The notes: generated from the sequence alone by a model not told the origin. Counted from the stretch's first letter, positions 25,845 to 35,038 are shown. The stretch is DNA of 64,000 bases from Sandaracinus amylolyticus (GCF_000737325.1 NZ_CP011125.1:434001-498000), one strand, 5' to 3'. Numbers and translations are program-made.

Positions 25845-26585
25845 ATGGATCGTCCTCGCGAGCGACCGACTGCGCGCCCCGGTGAGGCGCCCGACGAGCA
25901 CGAGTCGGGCGCCGAGGTCGTGCTCGTCGCGAAGATCGTGCGCGAGGCGCTCGACGCGTACGCGACGACCGAGACCGCCGACGGGATCCTCAAGCGTGCG
26001 CTCGCCGCGGCGGGGCGCGACGGCATTCCGCGCGAGCCTCGCGAGCTCGATCGCTTCGTGCACGATCACCTTCTCGTCGAGGCGCGCGATCGGCTCGGCG
26101 AGGACGCGGGCGACGCGATCGCGGTGCGCCTCGTTCCGCTGATCGCGGCGCTCGAGCGCATGGAGCAGCGCAGCGTCGAGACCTTGCCCGCGCCCGCGCC
26201 GGGCGCCGAGGTCGCCGCACCATCGCGCTTCGCGACGGTCGTCCTCGCGGGCTCTCCGCAGGACGCGCGGCGCCTCTCGTTGCGCGTGCAGATGGCGGTG
26301 CACCGCGTCGTCGACGCGCGCGCGCTCGTGCAGACGGTCGAGGCGTGCGGCGGCGCGCCGGTGATGATCGTGCTCGACTGCCGCGCGCCGAACCTCGTGC
26401 TGCGGACGACGCTACGCGCGGCCGAGCCGGCGTTGCTCGACGGCTCGGTGGTCGCGCTGTGGGGCGCGACGCAAGCGGACGAGCGCGAGTGGCGCTCGAC
26501 GTTCCCCGGTGCGCTCGTGCTGCGGACCGACGTCGCCTCCGACGTGGAGGACATCGCGGTGCTGATCCGTCTCGGGCCCGAGTAG
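25845..26585 (+). CDS. Uncharacterised protein with receiver-like C-terminal domain
   Basis: A 246-residue soluble protein, the last gene of the plus-strand radical SAM run, beginning 3 bases after the previous stop. The N-terminal 90 residues are acidic and helical (EVVLVAKIVREALDAYATTE). From about residue 125 a five-strand alternating fold appears (FATVVLAGSPQDARRLS, PVMIVLDCRAP, GSVVALWGA) that resembles a response-regulator receiver domain. LDCRAP would be the phospho-acceptor strand, with its Asp positioned as in many myxobacterial pseudo-receivers, but the N-terminal acidic pair is missing. No output domain is seen. It may regulate the locus; that is conjecture. Confidence 0.6.
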   Translation: MDRPRERPTARPGEAPDEHESGAEVVLVAKIVREALDAYATTETADGILKRALAAAGRDGIPREPRELDRFVHDHLLVEARDRLGEDAGDAIAVRLVPLIAALERMEQRSVETLPAPAPGAEVAAPSRFATVVLAGSPQDARRLSLRVQMAVHRVVDARALVQTVEACGGAPVMIVLDCRAPNLVLRTTLRAAEPALLDGSVVALWGATQADEREWRSTFPGALVLRTDVASDVEDIAVLIRLGPE

Positions 26586-26660
26586 TCGACGCCGCGGCGC
26601 GTGCTGATGCACGATGCGCCGGGGCACCACGACGTATCGGCGCTCGGGGAGGAGAGCACG

Positions 26661-26951
26661 ATGGACGTCGCCGCACATGCTCGGAGCGCGTTGGCGATCG
26701 CGCTGGCGAACGCGCTCGTCCTCGCGTCGTGCGGCGGGCCGAGCGTGCCTTCGGAGCTGCCGAGCACGTCCCCGCTCTCGCCGCGCGCCGAGGCGGCGCC
26801 GCTCCCGATCATCGGCGCGTCGCTCGAGGAACGACCGCTCGCGGTCGAGGCACCGAGCGCCGATCCTCACGCGGGGCATCGCGATCACGGCGCTCCATTC
26901 GCCACCGACGCGGGCACGCCGGAGGAGCACGGTCATGGCCAACATCACTGA
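26661..26951 (+). CDS. His-rich lipoprotein of copper operon 1
   Basis: A 96-residue protein from ATG 26661, chosen over an earlier in-frame ATG at 26601 because GGGGAGGAGAG sits just upstream. The signal peptide ends in a lipobox (LVLASC) near residue 24. The mature part is Pro/Ser/Ala-rich and ends in a His-rich tail (DPHAGHRDHGAP and EEHGHGQHH) suited to binding copper or another metal. The gene's last 17 bases overlap the outer-membrane efflux gene. The 82-aa lipoprotein at 35146 is its counterpart in the second copper operon, sharing layout and an HGGHDH-type tail but little sequence. Role in periplasmic metal capture is inferred. Confidence 0.7.
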   Translation: MDVAAHARSALAIALANALVLASCGGPSVPSELPSTSPLSPRAEAAPLPIIGASLEERPLAVEAPSADPHAGHRDHGAPFATDAGTPEEHGHGQHH

Positions 26952-28368
26952 TCGCGCGCTCGCGCTCCTCCTCGCGCTGAGCGGCGGCTGCGCGAGCCAC
27001 GCGATCCGCGAGGACGTCGACGCGACGCGCGAGATCGTCCGCGCCCGCGCCGATCTCGAGCTCGTCGATCGCGATCCCGAGCGCTGGCAGGACGACGAGC
27101 CCGCGGTGCGCGAGCTGCTCGCCCAGCCGCTGACGATGGAGAGCGCGGTCCGCATCGCGCTGCTCAACAACCGCGATCTGCGCGCCGAGCTCTACGAGCT
27201 CGGCATCGCGCGCGCGCAGCTCGTCGGCGCGGGGCTGCTCCCGAACCCGATCCTCGAGGCCGAGGCGCGGATCCCCGAAGATCAGGCCGAGCCCGTGCAG
27301 TACGACATCGGTCTCGCGATCGACCTGACCGCGCTGGTGCTCGCACCGCTCCGTGCCCACGCCGCGAGCGCGAGGGTCGAGGCCGCGCGCTTCCGCACCG
27401 CGGGCGCGGTGCTCGATCTCGCGTACCGCGTGCGCCTCGCGTTCGTGCGCTACCAGGCCAGCGCGCAGACGCTCGAGCTCGCGCAGACCGCGCTCGAGAG
27501 CTTCGCCGCGAGCCTCGAGGCCGCGCGCGCCCTGTATGCGGCGGGCAACGTGCGCGAGCTCGACGTCGCGATGGAAGAGGCCGCGTACGAGCAGGCGCGC
27601 ATCGAGGTCGCGCGCGCCGAGCTCGAGATGCTCGACGATCGCGAGCGGATGAACGCGCTGCTCGGTCTGTACGGCCACGACGTCACGTGGGAGCCCGCCG
27701 GGCGTCTCCCCGATCCACCGCGCGACGTGCTCGACGTCGACGAGGCGCTCGAGCGCCGTGCGATCGAGTCGAGCCTCGAGCTCGCGTGGACGCGCGCCGA
27801 GCTCGAGGCAGTCGGGCGCGAGCTCGGCCTCGCGCGCACCGTCGGCCTGGTGCCCGACGTCGAGATCGGCGTGCACGCGGAGTTCGACGAGGAGCGCTGG
27901 GAGGTCGGGCCCGAGGTCGCGATCGGTCTCCCGATCTTCTCGCAGGGGCAGGGCGCCGTGCTCGCGCGCGAGGCGGAGCTCGAGTCGATGCGCGAACGCT
28001 ACGTCGGCATCGCGATCGCGGTGCGTGCCTCGGCGCGCGCCGCGCGCAACCGCGCGCTCACCGCGGAGCTGCTCGCGCGCCGCACCCGCGAGTCGCTGCT
28101 CCCGGCGCGTACGCGCGTCTTCGAGCAGACGCTGCTGCTCTACAACGCGATGCAGCTCGACGTCTTTCGTCTGCTCGAGGCACGTCGCGATCAGATCGAC
28201 GCCGCGCGGCAGTACATCGACGCGCTGCGCGAGTACTGGCAGGCGCGCGCGACGCTCGATCAGGTCCTCGCGGGTCGTCTCGCCGGGACGATCGGCGGGG
28301 ACGGCGATCTCGAGAGCGCGCCCTCGTCGCGATCGCGCGCGACGCGGACCGCGGAGAGCCCGCACTGA
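26935..28368 (+). CDS. TolC-family outer membrane efflux protein
   Basis: A 477-residue lipoprotein-like protein (ALLLALSGGC lipobox) from ATG 26935. It has the paired alpha-hairpin layout of outer membrane efflux proteins: MESAVRIALLNNRDLRAELYELGIARAQLVGAGLLPNP opens repeat one, and long heptad helices (SFAASLEAARALYAAGNV) and the matching second repeat (FEQTLLLYNAMQLDVFRLLEARRDQI) follow. It is the CusC/CzcC-like type. No RND pump or membrane-fusion gene is adjacent; instead a multicopper oxidase follows 16 bases downstream, so the partner pump must lie elsewhere. The paralogue at 35384 has the same order of parts. Function in copper efflux is inferred from the neighbours. Confidence 0.85.
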   Translation: MANITDRALALLLALSGGCASHAIREDVDATREIVRARADLELVDRDPERWQDDEPAVRELLAQPLTMESAVRIALLNNRDLRAELYELGIARAQLVGAGLLPNPILEAEARIPEDQAEPVQYDIGLAIDLTALVLAPLRAHAASARVEAARFRTAGAVLDLAYRVRLAFVRYQASAQTLELAQTALESFAASLEAARALYAAGNVRELDVAMEEAAYEQARIEVARAELEMLDDRERMNALLGLYGHDVTWEPAGRLPDPPRDVLDVDEALERRAIESSLELAWTRAELEAVGRELGLARTVGLVPDVEIGVHAEFDEERWEVGPEVAIGLPIFSQGQGAVLAREAELESMRERYVGIAIAVRASARAARNRALTAELLARRTRESLLPARTRVFEQTLLLYNAMQLDVFRLLEARRDQIDAARQYIDALREYWQARATLDQVLAGRLAGTIGGDGDLESAPSSRSRATRTAESPH

Positions 28369-28384
28369 GCCGGAGGCCGCGCAC

Positions 28385-29785
28385 ATGGTGAATCGACGAG
28401 ATTTCCTGGTCTCCGGCGCCCTCGCGAGCGCCGCGATCGTCGCGTCACGCGCACGCGCGCAGGAGGGCGATCACGCCGGTCACGGCGCGCACGCAGGCGC
28501 TCGCGGCGTCGCGCCCGAGGGCACGCGCGTCGAGCAGAGCGATCGATCGTGGGTGCCCGCGCGACGCACCGATCGACGCCCGGCGTTCCCCGGCGGACAG
28601 GTCCCGGTGCACGTGCCGAACGGCGCGAAGCTGCGCTGGCGCGTGCAACGCGGCGTGAAGGTCGGCCACGTGGTGGTCGCGCCCTTCGAGCACGAATTCG
28701 CGCCCGGCCTGCGCGCGACGTGCTGGGGCTACAACGGCCGCACGCCGGGCCCGCTGGTCGAGGCGGTCGAGGGCGATCGCGTTCGCATCTACGTCACGAA
28801 CCGACTGCCCGAGCCGACCACGATCCACTGGCACGGCTTCATCCTGCCGAACGGCATGGACGGCGTGTCGGGCCTCAACCAGCGCCCGATCCCGCCCGGC
28901 GCGACCTACCGCTACGAGTTCGCGCTGAGCCGCGCCGGCACCTTCATGTACCACTCGCACCACGACGAGATGACGCAGATCGCGCTCGGCTGCGTCGGCA
29001 TGTTCGTCGTGCACCCGCGCCGCGCCGTCGGTCCGCGTGTCGATCGCGACTTCGCGCTCATGACGCACGAGTGGCGCGTCGAGCCCGGCACCGGTCGCCC
29101 CGATCCCAACGAGATGACCGACTTCAACGTGTTCACGTTCAACGGCAAGGCGTTCCCGTCCACCGAGCCGATGCTCGTCGGCGTCGGCGAGCGCACGCGC
29201 ATCCGCCTCGGGAACCTGAGCCCGATGACGACGCATCCGATCCACCTGCACGGCCATCACTTCCGCGTCACCCAGACCGACGGCGGCGACGTGCCCGCGA
29301 GCGCGCAGCACCCCGAGACCACGGTGCTCGTGCCGGTCGGCGCGGTGCGCGTGATCGAGACGGTCTCCACCGAGCCCGGCGACTGGGCCCTCCACTGCCA
29401 CATGACCCATCACGTGATGATGCAGATGGGCCACGACTTGCCGAACATGGTCGGCGTCGACGCGTCGCGTCTCGATCCGCGCATCCGCCGCGTCGTGCCC
29501 GAGTACATGTCGATGGGCACGCGCGGCATGGGCGACATGGGCACGATGGACATGCCGCTGCCCGAGAACAGCATCCCGATGCGCGGCGGACCGGGCCCGT
29601 TCTCGTACATCGACATGGGCGGGATGATGACGGTGCTCAAGGTCCGCGAGGACCCCGAGCGCGCCGATCCCGCGGGGTGGTACGCGCATCCGCGCGACAC
29701 CGTGTCGTCGCCGGCGACCGGCGACGAGCTGCGCGAAGCGGGCATCGATCCGGACGCGATGCCCGAGGACGACGTCGCGCCCTGA
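28385..29785 (+). CDS. Multicopper oxidase, Tat-exported, copper-resistance type
   Basis: A 466-residue periplasmic oxidase. The N-terminus has a twin-arginine signal (NRRDFLVSGALAS) cleaved after SRARAQ. A His-rich stretch (HAGHGAHAG) follows. The copper ligand motifs are all present: HWHGF, YHSHHDE, HPIHLHGHHF and HCHMTHHVMMQMGH. A Met-rich loop (MSMGTRGMGDMGTMDM) precedes the C-terminus, as in copper-oxidising enzymes that detoxify Cu(I). The family oxidises Cu(I) or phenolic substrates with reduction of oxygen to water. It follows the efflux gene after 16 bases. A close paralogue lies at 36781; they share WGYNG, NGMDGVSGLNQRPIPPG and the whole C-terminal third. Confidence 0.92.
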   Translation: MVNRRDFLVSGALASAAIVASRARAQEGDHAGHGAHAGARGVAPEGTRVEQSDRSWVPARRTDRRPAFPGGQVPVHVPNGAKLRWRVQRGVKVGHVVVAPFEHEFAPGLRATCWGYNGRTPGPLVEAVEGDRVRIYVTNRLPEPTTIHWHGFILPNGMDGVSGLNQRPIPPGATYRYEFALSRAGTFMYHSHHDEMTQIALGCVGMFVVHPRRAVGPRVDRDFALMTHEWRVEPGTGRPDPNEMTDFNVFTFNGKAFPSTEPMLVGVGERTRIRLGNLSPMTTHPIHLHGHHFRVTQTDGGDVPASAQHPETTVLVPVGAVRVIETVSTEPGDWALHCHMTHHVMMQMGHDLPNMVGVDASRLDPRIRRVVPEYMSMGTRGMGDMGTMDMPLPENSIPMRGGPGPFSYIDMGGMMTVLKVREDPERADPAGWYAHPRDTVSSPATGDELREAGIDPDAMPEDDVAP

Positions 29786-29899
29786 TCGCGGGTCCGTCGC
29801 CGACGACCAGAGCACGTGCTCGGGCTCGCGTCGCGCCACCTGCGCAGTCGCGGACCTCCAATGCGCGACGTTGAAGGGCGCCTCCATGCGGGGCCATTC

Positions 29900-30730
29900 A
29901 TGCGCCACATGCATCGGGCCCTCGGCGTCGCGCTCGCTCTCGTGGTGCTGGTGGTGGGATCGTCAGGGTGCACCGACGACACGCGCCCCGCGGGCCCGCG
30001 GATCGTCGCGCCGCCCGATGGCGGCGGCTCGAGCGACGCGTCCGTCGCGTGCAGCGGCGTCGACCTCACGAGCGACTTCGCGAACTGCGGGGCGTGCGGC
30101 AACGCGTGCAGCGCGGGTGAGGTGTGCAGCGCGTCGCGCTGCACCGCCGGTGGGTGCCCCACCGGCACGACCGAGTGCGGCGGCTCGTGCGTCGACACCG
30201 ACACGAGCGCGACCCACTGCGGTGCGTGCGGCAACGCGTGCGGCGCCGGGTCGAGCTGCGTCGCGGGCGAGTGCGCGTGCAGCGGTGCGCTCGAGCGCTG
30301 CGGCAACACCTGCGTCGACACGTCGAGCGACGAAGCGCACTGCGGCGCGTGCGGGACCGTGTGCGGCGCGGGTGAGCGCTGCAGCGCCGGGAGCTGCGTC
30401 GCGTGCGGCGCGGACGTGTCGTTCGCGACCGACGTCCAGCCGATCTTCACCGCCAGCTGCGTCGGCTCGTGCCACGGCGGCGCGCGCCCCTCGTCGGACC
30501 TCGATCTCACCGAGGGCCGCGCGTACGCGGAGCTCGTCGGCGTCGCGTCGACGTGCACCGATCGAAGGCCGCTCGTCGTGCCCCGCGATCCCGACGGCAG
30601 CGCGCTCTACCAGAAGCTCGTCGGGACCGCGTGCTCCGGGCAGCGCATGCCGATCGGTCGCGACGAGCTCTCGACCGCGCAGATCGCGACGGTGCGCGAC
30701 TGGATCTGCGGCGGCGCGCGCGACGACTGA
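29900..30730 (+). CDS. Cys-rich lipoprotein with cytochrome-like C-terminal domain
   Basis: A 276-residue lipoprotein from ATG 29900 (in-frame ATGs at 29861 and 29909 are alternatives); the lipobox is VVGSSGC. The middle holds four Cys-rich units of the type CGACGNACSAGEVC, common in myxobacterial surface proteins and often wrongly named in databases. The C-terminal 100 residues (FATDVQPIFTASC, then CHGGARPSSDL, GSALYQKLVG, MPIGRDELSTAQIATVRDWI) match the fold seen in cytochrome c-like domains of planctomycetes and myxobacteria, with a CVGSCH (CX3CH) heme-binding variant instead of CX2CH. It follows the oxidase gene and may be part of the same unit. Heme attachment is not certain. Confidence 0.75.
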   Translation: MRHMHRALGVALALVVLVVGSSGCTDDTRPAGPRIVAPPDGGGSSDASVACSGVDLTSDFANCGACGNACSAGEVCSASRCTAGGCPTGTTECGGSCVDTDTSATHCGACGNACGAGSSCVAGECACSGALERCGNTCVDTSSDEAHCGACGTVCGAGERCSAGSCVACGADVSFATDVQPIFTASCVGSCHGGARPSSDLDLTEGRAYAELVGVASTCTDRRPLVVPRDPDGSALYQKLVGTACSGQRMPIGRDELSTAQIATVRDWICGGARDD

Positions 30731-30743
30731 GCCCATGCACGAA

Positions 30744-30770
30744 TGCATGGCGCGGAGCTCGCGCCATGCA
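30744..30770. terminator. Bidirectional terminator hairpin
   Basis: A perfect 11-base stem (TGCATGGCGCG / CGCGCCATGCA) with a 5-base loop lies between the convergent Cys-rich lipoprotein and cupredoxin genes. It lacks a long U tract. Extra ATGCA copies flank it and could form alternative pairs. Confidence 0.6.
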
Positions 30771-30787
30771 TCCATGCATACCTCCGA

Positions 30788-31156
30788 TCAGCGCGGCTCC
30801 ACCACGATCGTCCCGCGCACCATGTTCATCCCGCAGCGGAACTCGTGCTCGCCGACCGCGAGCTCCGGCAGCTCGATCACGACCGGCTGGTGCGGCGGGA
30901 GCTCGCGGCGGATGCCGAGCGCGGGGAACACCACCTCGCGCGTGCACGACGCGTACTCGTGTCGCACGAAGCGCAGCCGCACGCGCTCGCCCTCGCGCAC
31001 CACGATGCGGCTCGGCTGGTAGCCGCCGCGCACCACGATCTCGATCTCGCGCACCTCCTGGGCACGCGCGATCGGCTCGGCGAGCGGCATCGCGACCACC
31101 CCCGAGCCGATCGCCAACGCGAGCACCAGCACCATCGTCTTCGTGGTCTTCGTCAT
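30788..31156 (-). CDS. Cupredoxin-domain protein
   Basis: A 122-residue exported protein with a signal peptide (MVLVLALAIGSGVVA, cleavage near IARAQ) and one cupredoxin fold. The type 1-like ligand set is His in RFVRHEYASC, Cys, then the C-terminal loop GEHEFRCGMNMVRG with Cys and Met. This matches the EfeO-type cupredoxin-1 group frequently found beside CopA ATPases, where it is thought to carry periplasmic copper. The ribosome binding site GAGGAGACCGAG precedes the ATG. It is the last gene of a minus-strand set after the P-type ATPase (42-base gap), with its own upstream GTAATGG element. Confidence 0.85.
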   Translation of the reverse strand: MTKTTKTMVLVLALAIGSGVVAMPLAEPIARAQEVREIEIVVRGGYQPSRIVVREGERVRLRFVRHEYASCTREVVFPALGIRRELPPHQPVVIELPELAVGEHEFRCGMNMVRGTIVVEPR

Positions 31157-31186
31157 CTCGGTCTCCTCTTTCCGGCAGACGCGGAC

Positions 31187-31205
31187 GGGGCGGCGCCATT
31201 ACGCG
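31187..31205 (-). promoter_or_regulatory. Copy of shared copper-region upstream element
   Basis: On the minus strand this reads CGCGTAATGGCGCCGCCCC, about 40 bases before the cupredoxin start and overlapping the ATPase stop codon. It matches related GTAATG-plus-GC elements before other copper genes here. It could be a regulator site or a promoter element; no regulator is identified. Confidence 0.3.
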
Positions 31206-33514
31206 ACGAAGCGCTTGAGGCGCAGCGAGCTCAGCAGCACCGAGACGCTCGAGAGCGACATCGCCGCGCTCGCGAGCACCGGCGAGAGCAGCCAGCCCGT
31301 GAAGGGGTGCAGCAGGCCCGCCGCGATCGGGATGCCGACGACGTTGTAGACGAAGGCCCAGAACAGGTTGCGCCGGATCGTGCGCAGCGTGCTCCGCGCG
31401 AGGCGCAGCGCGGTGGGCAGGCGCGCGATCCCGCCCTGGAGCAGCGCGACGTCCGCGGCCGCGATCGCGATGTCGGTGCCGCTCCCGATCGCGATCCCCA
31501 CGTCCGCGCCGGCGAGCGCGGGCGCGTCGTTCACGCCGTCGCCCACCATCGCGACCACGCGACCGTTCGCCTTCTCGCGCGCGACGACCGATGCCTTGTC
31601 CTCGGGGCGCGTCTCCGCGAACACCCGATCGATGCCCAGCTCCGCCGCCACGGCGTGCGCGGTGCGCGTGCGATCGCCGGTGACCATCGCGACCTCGATG
31701 CCGAGCTCGCGCAGCGCCGCGACCGCCGCCTTCGCCTCGTCGCTCGCGCGATCCGCGACCGCGACGAGCCCCGCGAGCGCGCCGTCGATCGCGACGAACG
31801 ACGGAGTGCGGCCGCGCGCGGCGAGCTCCTCGGCGTGCGCCTCGAGGGGCGTGGTGTCCACGCCGATCCGAGCGAGCCAGGCGCTCGTCCCGACCCGCAC
31901 CCGCGCTGCGCCGACCTCGCCCTCGATGCCCGCGCCCGCGACGCTGACGAAGCCCTCGGCGCGCACGATCTCCGCGCCACGCGCCCTCGCGCCTTCGGTG
32001 ATCGCGCGTGCGATCGGGTGCTCGCTCTCGTTCTCGACCGACGCGACGAGCGAGAGCAGCTCGTGCTCGCTGCGCGCGATCGCGACGACGTCGGTCAGCG
32101 CGGGCTCGCCCGCGGTGAGGGTGCCCGTCTTGTCGAGCAGCACGGTGTCGACGCGGCTCGCCGCTTCGAGCGCGGCGCCGCCCTTCACCAGCACGCCGAG
32201 CTCGGCGCCGCGTCCGGTGCCGACCGCGACCGCCGCGGGCGTCGCGAGACCGAGCGCGCACGGGCACGCGATCACCAGCACCGCGACGAATCGCTCGATC
32301 GCGATCGCGATCCCGTCCTGCGTCGGGTCGATCAGCGCCCACGCGACGAACGTGAGCGCCGCGATCACGAGCACCACCGGGACGAACCAGCTGCTGATCA
32401 CGTCCGCGAGCCGCGCGATCGGCGCCTTGCTCCCCTGCGCCTGCTCGACCGCCTCGACGATGCGCGCGAGCGCGGTGTCGGCGCCCACCCGCGTCACGCG
32501 GAACGTGAGCGCGCCGCTCTGGCTGAGCGTGCCTCCGTACACGCGCGCGCCGACGCTCTTGTCGACGGGCATGCTCTCGCCGGTGAGCATCGACTCGTCC
32601 ACCGCCGAGCTCCCGCGCACGACCTCGCCGTCGGTCGCGATGCGCTCGCCGGGCCGCACGAGCACGAGATCGCCGCGCACGAGGCGCTCGACGGGCACGT
32701 CCTCTTCGCGATCGTCGATCACGCGCCGGGCGCGCTCGGGCTGCAGCGCGACGAGCCCGCGCACCGCGTCCGCGAGGCGCTTGCGGGCGCGGCTCTCGAG
32801 CACCTTCCCGAGCAGGACGAACGTGATGATCGCGCCCGCGGCCTCGAAGTAGACGTGCGGGAGCACGCCGTGCTCGGCGTGCGGGAAGAGCTGCGGCATC
32901 AGCACCGCGACCGTGGAGTACGCGTACGCCGCGCCGGTCCCGATCGCGACGAGCGTGCTCATGTCGCTCGTGCGGTGCATCGCCGCGCGCCACGCGAGCG
33001 AGAAGAAGCGCCGCCCCGGTCCCAGCACCACGATGCTCGCGAGGACGAGCTGCACCGCGCGCCCGATCGGTCCGTCGCTCCCGGGGATCGCGCCGTGCGC
33101 CATCCCGAGCACGAGCAGCGGGATCGTCGCGCTCGCCGACACGACGAGACCACGCACGAGCGAGCGCCGCTCCTGGTCGTCGATCGCGTCGCGTCGTGCT
33201 GCGCGATCGCCGCGCGGCGACGCCGCGGGCGCGGGCGTCGAGTCGGTGGTGTCGGCGACCGAATAACCCGCCTTTTCCACCGCTCGCGCGAGCGCGTCCG
33301 GGGCCACGACGCCGGGATCGATCGTCACCGTCGCGCGCTCGAGTGGCAGGTTGACGCTCGCGTCCTGCACGCCCTCGACCTTCTTCAGCGCGGTCTCGAC
33401 GCGCCGCACGCACGCCGCGCACGTCATCCCGACGATCTCCAGCTGCACCGTCGTGCGCTCGTCGATCGCGGGGGTCGCGCCAGCGAGGTCGCGCGCGTTC
33501 ATCGGGGTCTCCAT
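31199..33514 (-). CDS. copA: Copper-exporting P1B-type ATPase
   Basis: A 771-residue inner-membrane pump. The ATG at 33514 is chosen because GGAGGAGAG sits just upstream; an ATG at 33577 adds 21 unlikely residues. There is one N-terminal heavy-metal domain (GMTCAACV). Then come the copper-type transmembrane motif CPC (VIACPCALG), MLTGES in the actuator, DKTGT with the phosphorylated Asp, the SEHPIA motif of P1B ATPases, and GDGVNDAP. The C-terminal helices end in [18 protein letters not shown] and [15 protein letters not shown]. The CPC and the flanking YN and MSxxS residues mark Cu(I) specificity (P1B-1). It sits between the YXWGXW and cupredoxin genes in one minus-strand set. Confidence 0.95.
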   Translation of the reverse strand: METPMNARDLAGATPAIDERTTVQLEIVGMTCAACVRRVETALKKVEGVQDASVNLPLERATVTIDPGVVAPDALARAVEKAGYSVADTTDSTPAPAASPRGDRAARRDAIDDQERRSLVRGLVVSASATIPLLVLGMAHGAIPGSDGPIGRAVQLVLASIVVLGPGRRFFSLAWRAAMHRTSDMSTLVAIGTGAAYAYSTVAVLMPQLFPHAEHGVLPHVYFEAAGAIITFVLLGKVLESRARKRLADAVRGLVALQPERARRVIDDREEDVPVERLVRGDLVLVRPGERIATDGEVVRGSSAVDESMLTGESMPVDKSVGARVYGGTLSQSGALTFRVTRVGADTALARIVEAVEQAQGSKAPIARLADVISSWFVPVVLVIAALTFVAWALIDPTQDGIAIAIERFVAVLVIACPCALGLATPAAVAVGTGRGAELGVLVKGGAALEAASRVDTVLLDKTGTLTAGEPALTDVVAIARSEHELLSLVASVENESEHPIARAITEGARARGAEIVRAEGFVSVAGAGIEGEVGAARVRVGTSAWLARIGVDTTPLEAHAEELAARGRTPSFVAIDGALAGLVAVADRASDEAKAAVAALRELGIEVAMVTGDRTRTAHAVAAELGIDRVFAETRPEDKASVVAREKANGRVVAMVGDGVNDAPALAGADVGIAIGSGTDIAIAAADVALLQGGIARLPTALRLARSTLRTIRRNLFWAFVYNVVGIPIAAGLLHPFTGWLLSPVLASAAMSLSSVSVLLSSLRLKRFVA

Positions 33515-33561
33515 CGGCTCTCCTCCGGCGGCTCGATCGGCCTGCCTGAGAGGAGGACGCA

Positions 33562-33580
33562 GAGGGCGCCCCGGCATTAC
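33562..33580 (-). promoter_or_regulatory. Copy of shared copper-region upstream element
   Basis: On the minus strand this reads GTAATGCCGGGGCGCCCTC, about 50-65 bases before the ATPase start. The second best match lies at the same distance before the YXWGXW lipoprotein gene (GTGAATGCGAGGGCGCC). Such recurrence at a fixed distance suggests a regulatory element, but the factor is unknown. Confidence 0.35.
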
Positions 33581-33592
33581 GTCGATCGTCCC

Positions 33593-35038
33593 TCAGCGCC
33601 CGATGCGCAGCTCCCAGCGCCCCGGCACGAACACCGCGCCGCCCGCGCCCACGCGCCACGTGGGCGGCTGCCACGAAGCGCCCTGTCCGCGCGGCAGATC
33701 CCAGCGCCCCGCGATCCACACGAAGCGCGCGCCGTCCCACTGCCAGTAGCCCTCGATCCACACCATCCCCGGGGCCGGTGCCGCGGGACGCGCCTCGACC
33801 TGCGGCGGAGGCGGGGCCTCGGGCGCGCGCACCGTCTGCTCGCGCACGATGTCTTCCTCGGGCACGTCCCACGTGCCGCCGATCCACACCCAACGCGCGG
33901 CGTGCCAGTGCCAGTACCCCGGGGTCCACGTCGCGTGCACGCTCGGCTGCGGCGGACGCAGCTCGGCGCGCGGCGCCGGCGGCGGCCCGTCGGGACGCGC
34001 AGGAGGAGGAGGCGGCGGCGCCACTTCCGGTCGTCGCGCGCGCTCGGCTTCCATCCGCGCTTCGCGCTCGGCGCGCTCGCGCTCGATGCGTGGCGCGTCG
34101 GCCTGCGCGCGCTGCATCCGTTCCACCGCGCCGTGGTAGCCGCCCGGGCCCCAGCACGCCTCGTCCTCGTGATGCGTGTTGCAGTGCGCCTGCCACTCCG
34201 CGTTGCGCCGCTCCGCCTCGGCGTGCCGCTCCGCGTCCTCGCGCTCGCGCTGCTCGCGCTCGTGGCGGAGGTGCGCGATCCACTCTTCTTCCGGCACGTT
34301 CGGCTGTGCGATCCAGTGCACGAGCACGAACGTCGCGCCCTCGAGATCGTTGGGCAGATCGGACCACACGCGGATCCGGATCGGCGTGCCCGCCGCGAGC
34401 GCGGGCGCCGGGTCGCGCTCGGGATCGTGCGGCCACCACCACTCGCGTACGACCTCGATGCGTCCGACGCCGAGCTGCTGCAGCTCGATCGCAGAGAGCG
34501 GGTGAGGCGCGGTCCACTCGATCACGCGCAGCTCGAGCCCGGGCGTGTGGATCGCCTCGGTCGGGCCCCCGCTGGTCGGCTCCTGCGGGACCGCGACGAC
34601 CGGCGGCGGCGTCACGATCTCGCCGCCACCGCCGAGCTCGACCGCGCGCTGTGCCTCGAGCGAGAGGCAACGCGCGTTGTCGACCGGCCCTGCGTCCTCG
34701 CGCAGCTCGTACGTGCCCGCCGTCGACGTGAGGGACGGCACCCATCGGCGCGGGAGCGCCCCTCGCGCCACGACCTCGTCGCCGGCGCGCACGTCGTACT
34801 GGCCCTCGATGTTGCGCGGTGACAGCGCGACGAGCTCCACGCCCTCGCCCCAGCGATGCCCGCGCGCCTCCACGACGATCTCGTACGGGCCCTGCCCGCA
34901 GCGCTCGGGAGGTTGGAAGCCGCGGATCGCGATCGCCTCGTGGCTCAGCGCGGGACCACAGCCGAAGAGAACGACCGCTGCGAGCGAGGTCAGCGAAGGA
35001 AGAACAGCCCGTTGCGTCATGGCGGAACGACGGAGCAT
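33593..35038 (-). CDS. YXWGXW-repeat lipoprotein
   Basis: A 481-residue lipoprotein from ATG 35038 (an internal ATG at 35020 is possible); lipobox VVLFGC. After a beta-rich N-terminal domain and a Glu/Arg-rich helical stretch (REQREREDAERHAEAERRNAEW) comes a Pro-rich linker. The tail has tandem aromatic repeats, TPGYWHWHAARWVWIGGTWD and IEGYWQWDGARFVWIAGRWD, of the YXWGXW group of exported proteins, whose function is unknown. It is the first gene of the minus-strand copper set, followed by the ATPase after 78 bases, and diverges from the second copper operon. A cell-envelope role is likely. Confidence 0.75.
   Translation of the reverse strand: MLRRSAMTQRAVLPSLTSLAAVVLFGCGPALSHEAIAIRGFQPPERCGQGPYEIVVEARGHRWGEGVELVALSPRNIEGQYDVRAGDEVVARGALPRRWVPSLTSTAGTYELREDAGPVDNARCLSLEAQRAVELGGGGEIVTPPPVVAVPQEPTSGGPTEAIHTPGLELRVIEWTAPHPLSAIELQQLGVGRIEVVREWWWPHDPERDPAPALAAGTPIRIRVWSDLPNDLEGATFVLVHWIAQPNVPEEEWIAHLRHEREQREREDAERHAEAERRNAEWQAHCNTHHEDEACWGPGGYHGAVERMQRAQADAPRIERERAEREARMEAERARRPEVAPPPPPPARPDGPPPAPRAELRPPQPSVHATWTPGYWHWHAARWVWIGGTWDVPEEDIVREQTVRAPEAPPPPQVEARPAAPAPGMVWIEGYWQWDGARFVWIAGRWDLPRGQGASWQPPTWRVGAGGAVFVPGRWELRIGR

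Noticed and set aside
29900-30730. Cys-rich lipoprotein as an enzyme (database-style name tryptophan synthase alpha chain)
   Set aside because: The repeats CGACGNAC are a surface-protein feature; nothing of a tryptophan synthase fold is seen.
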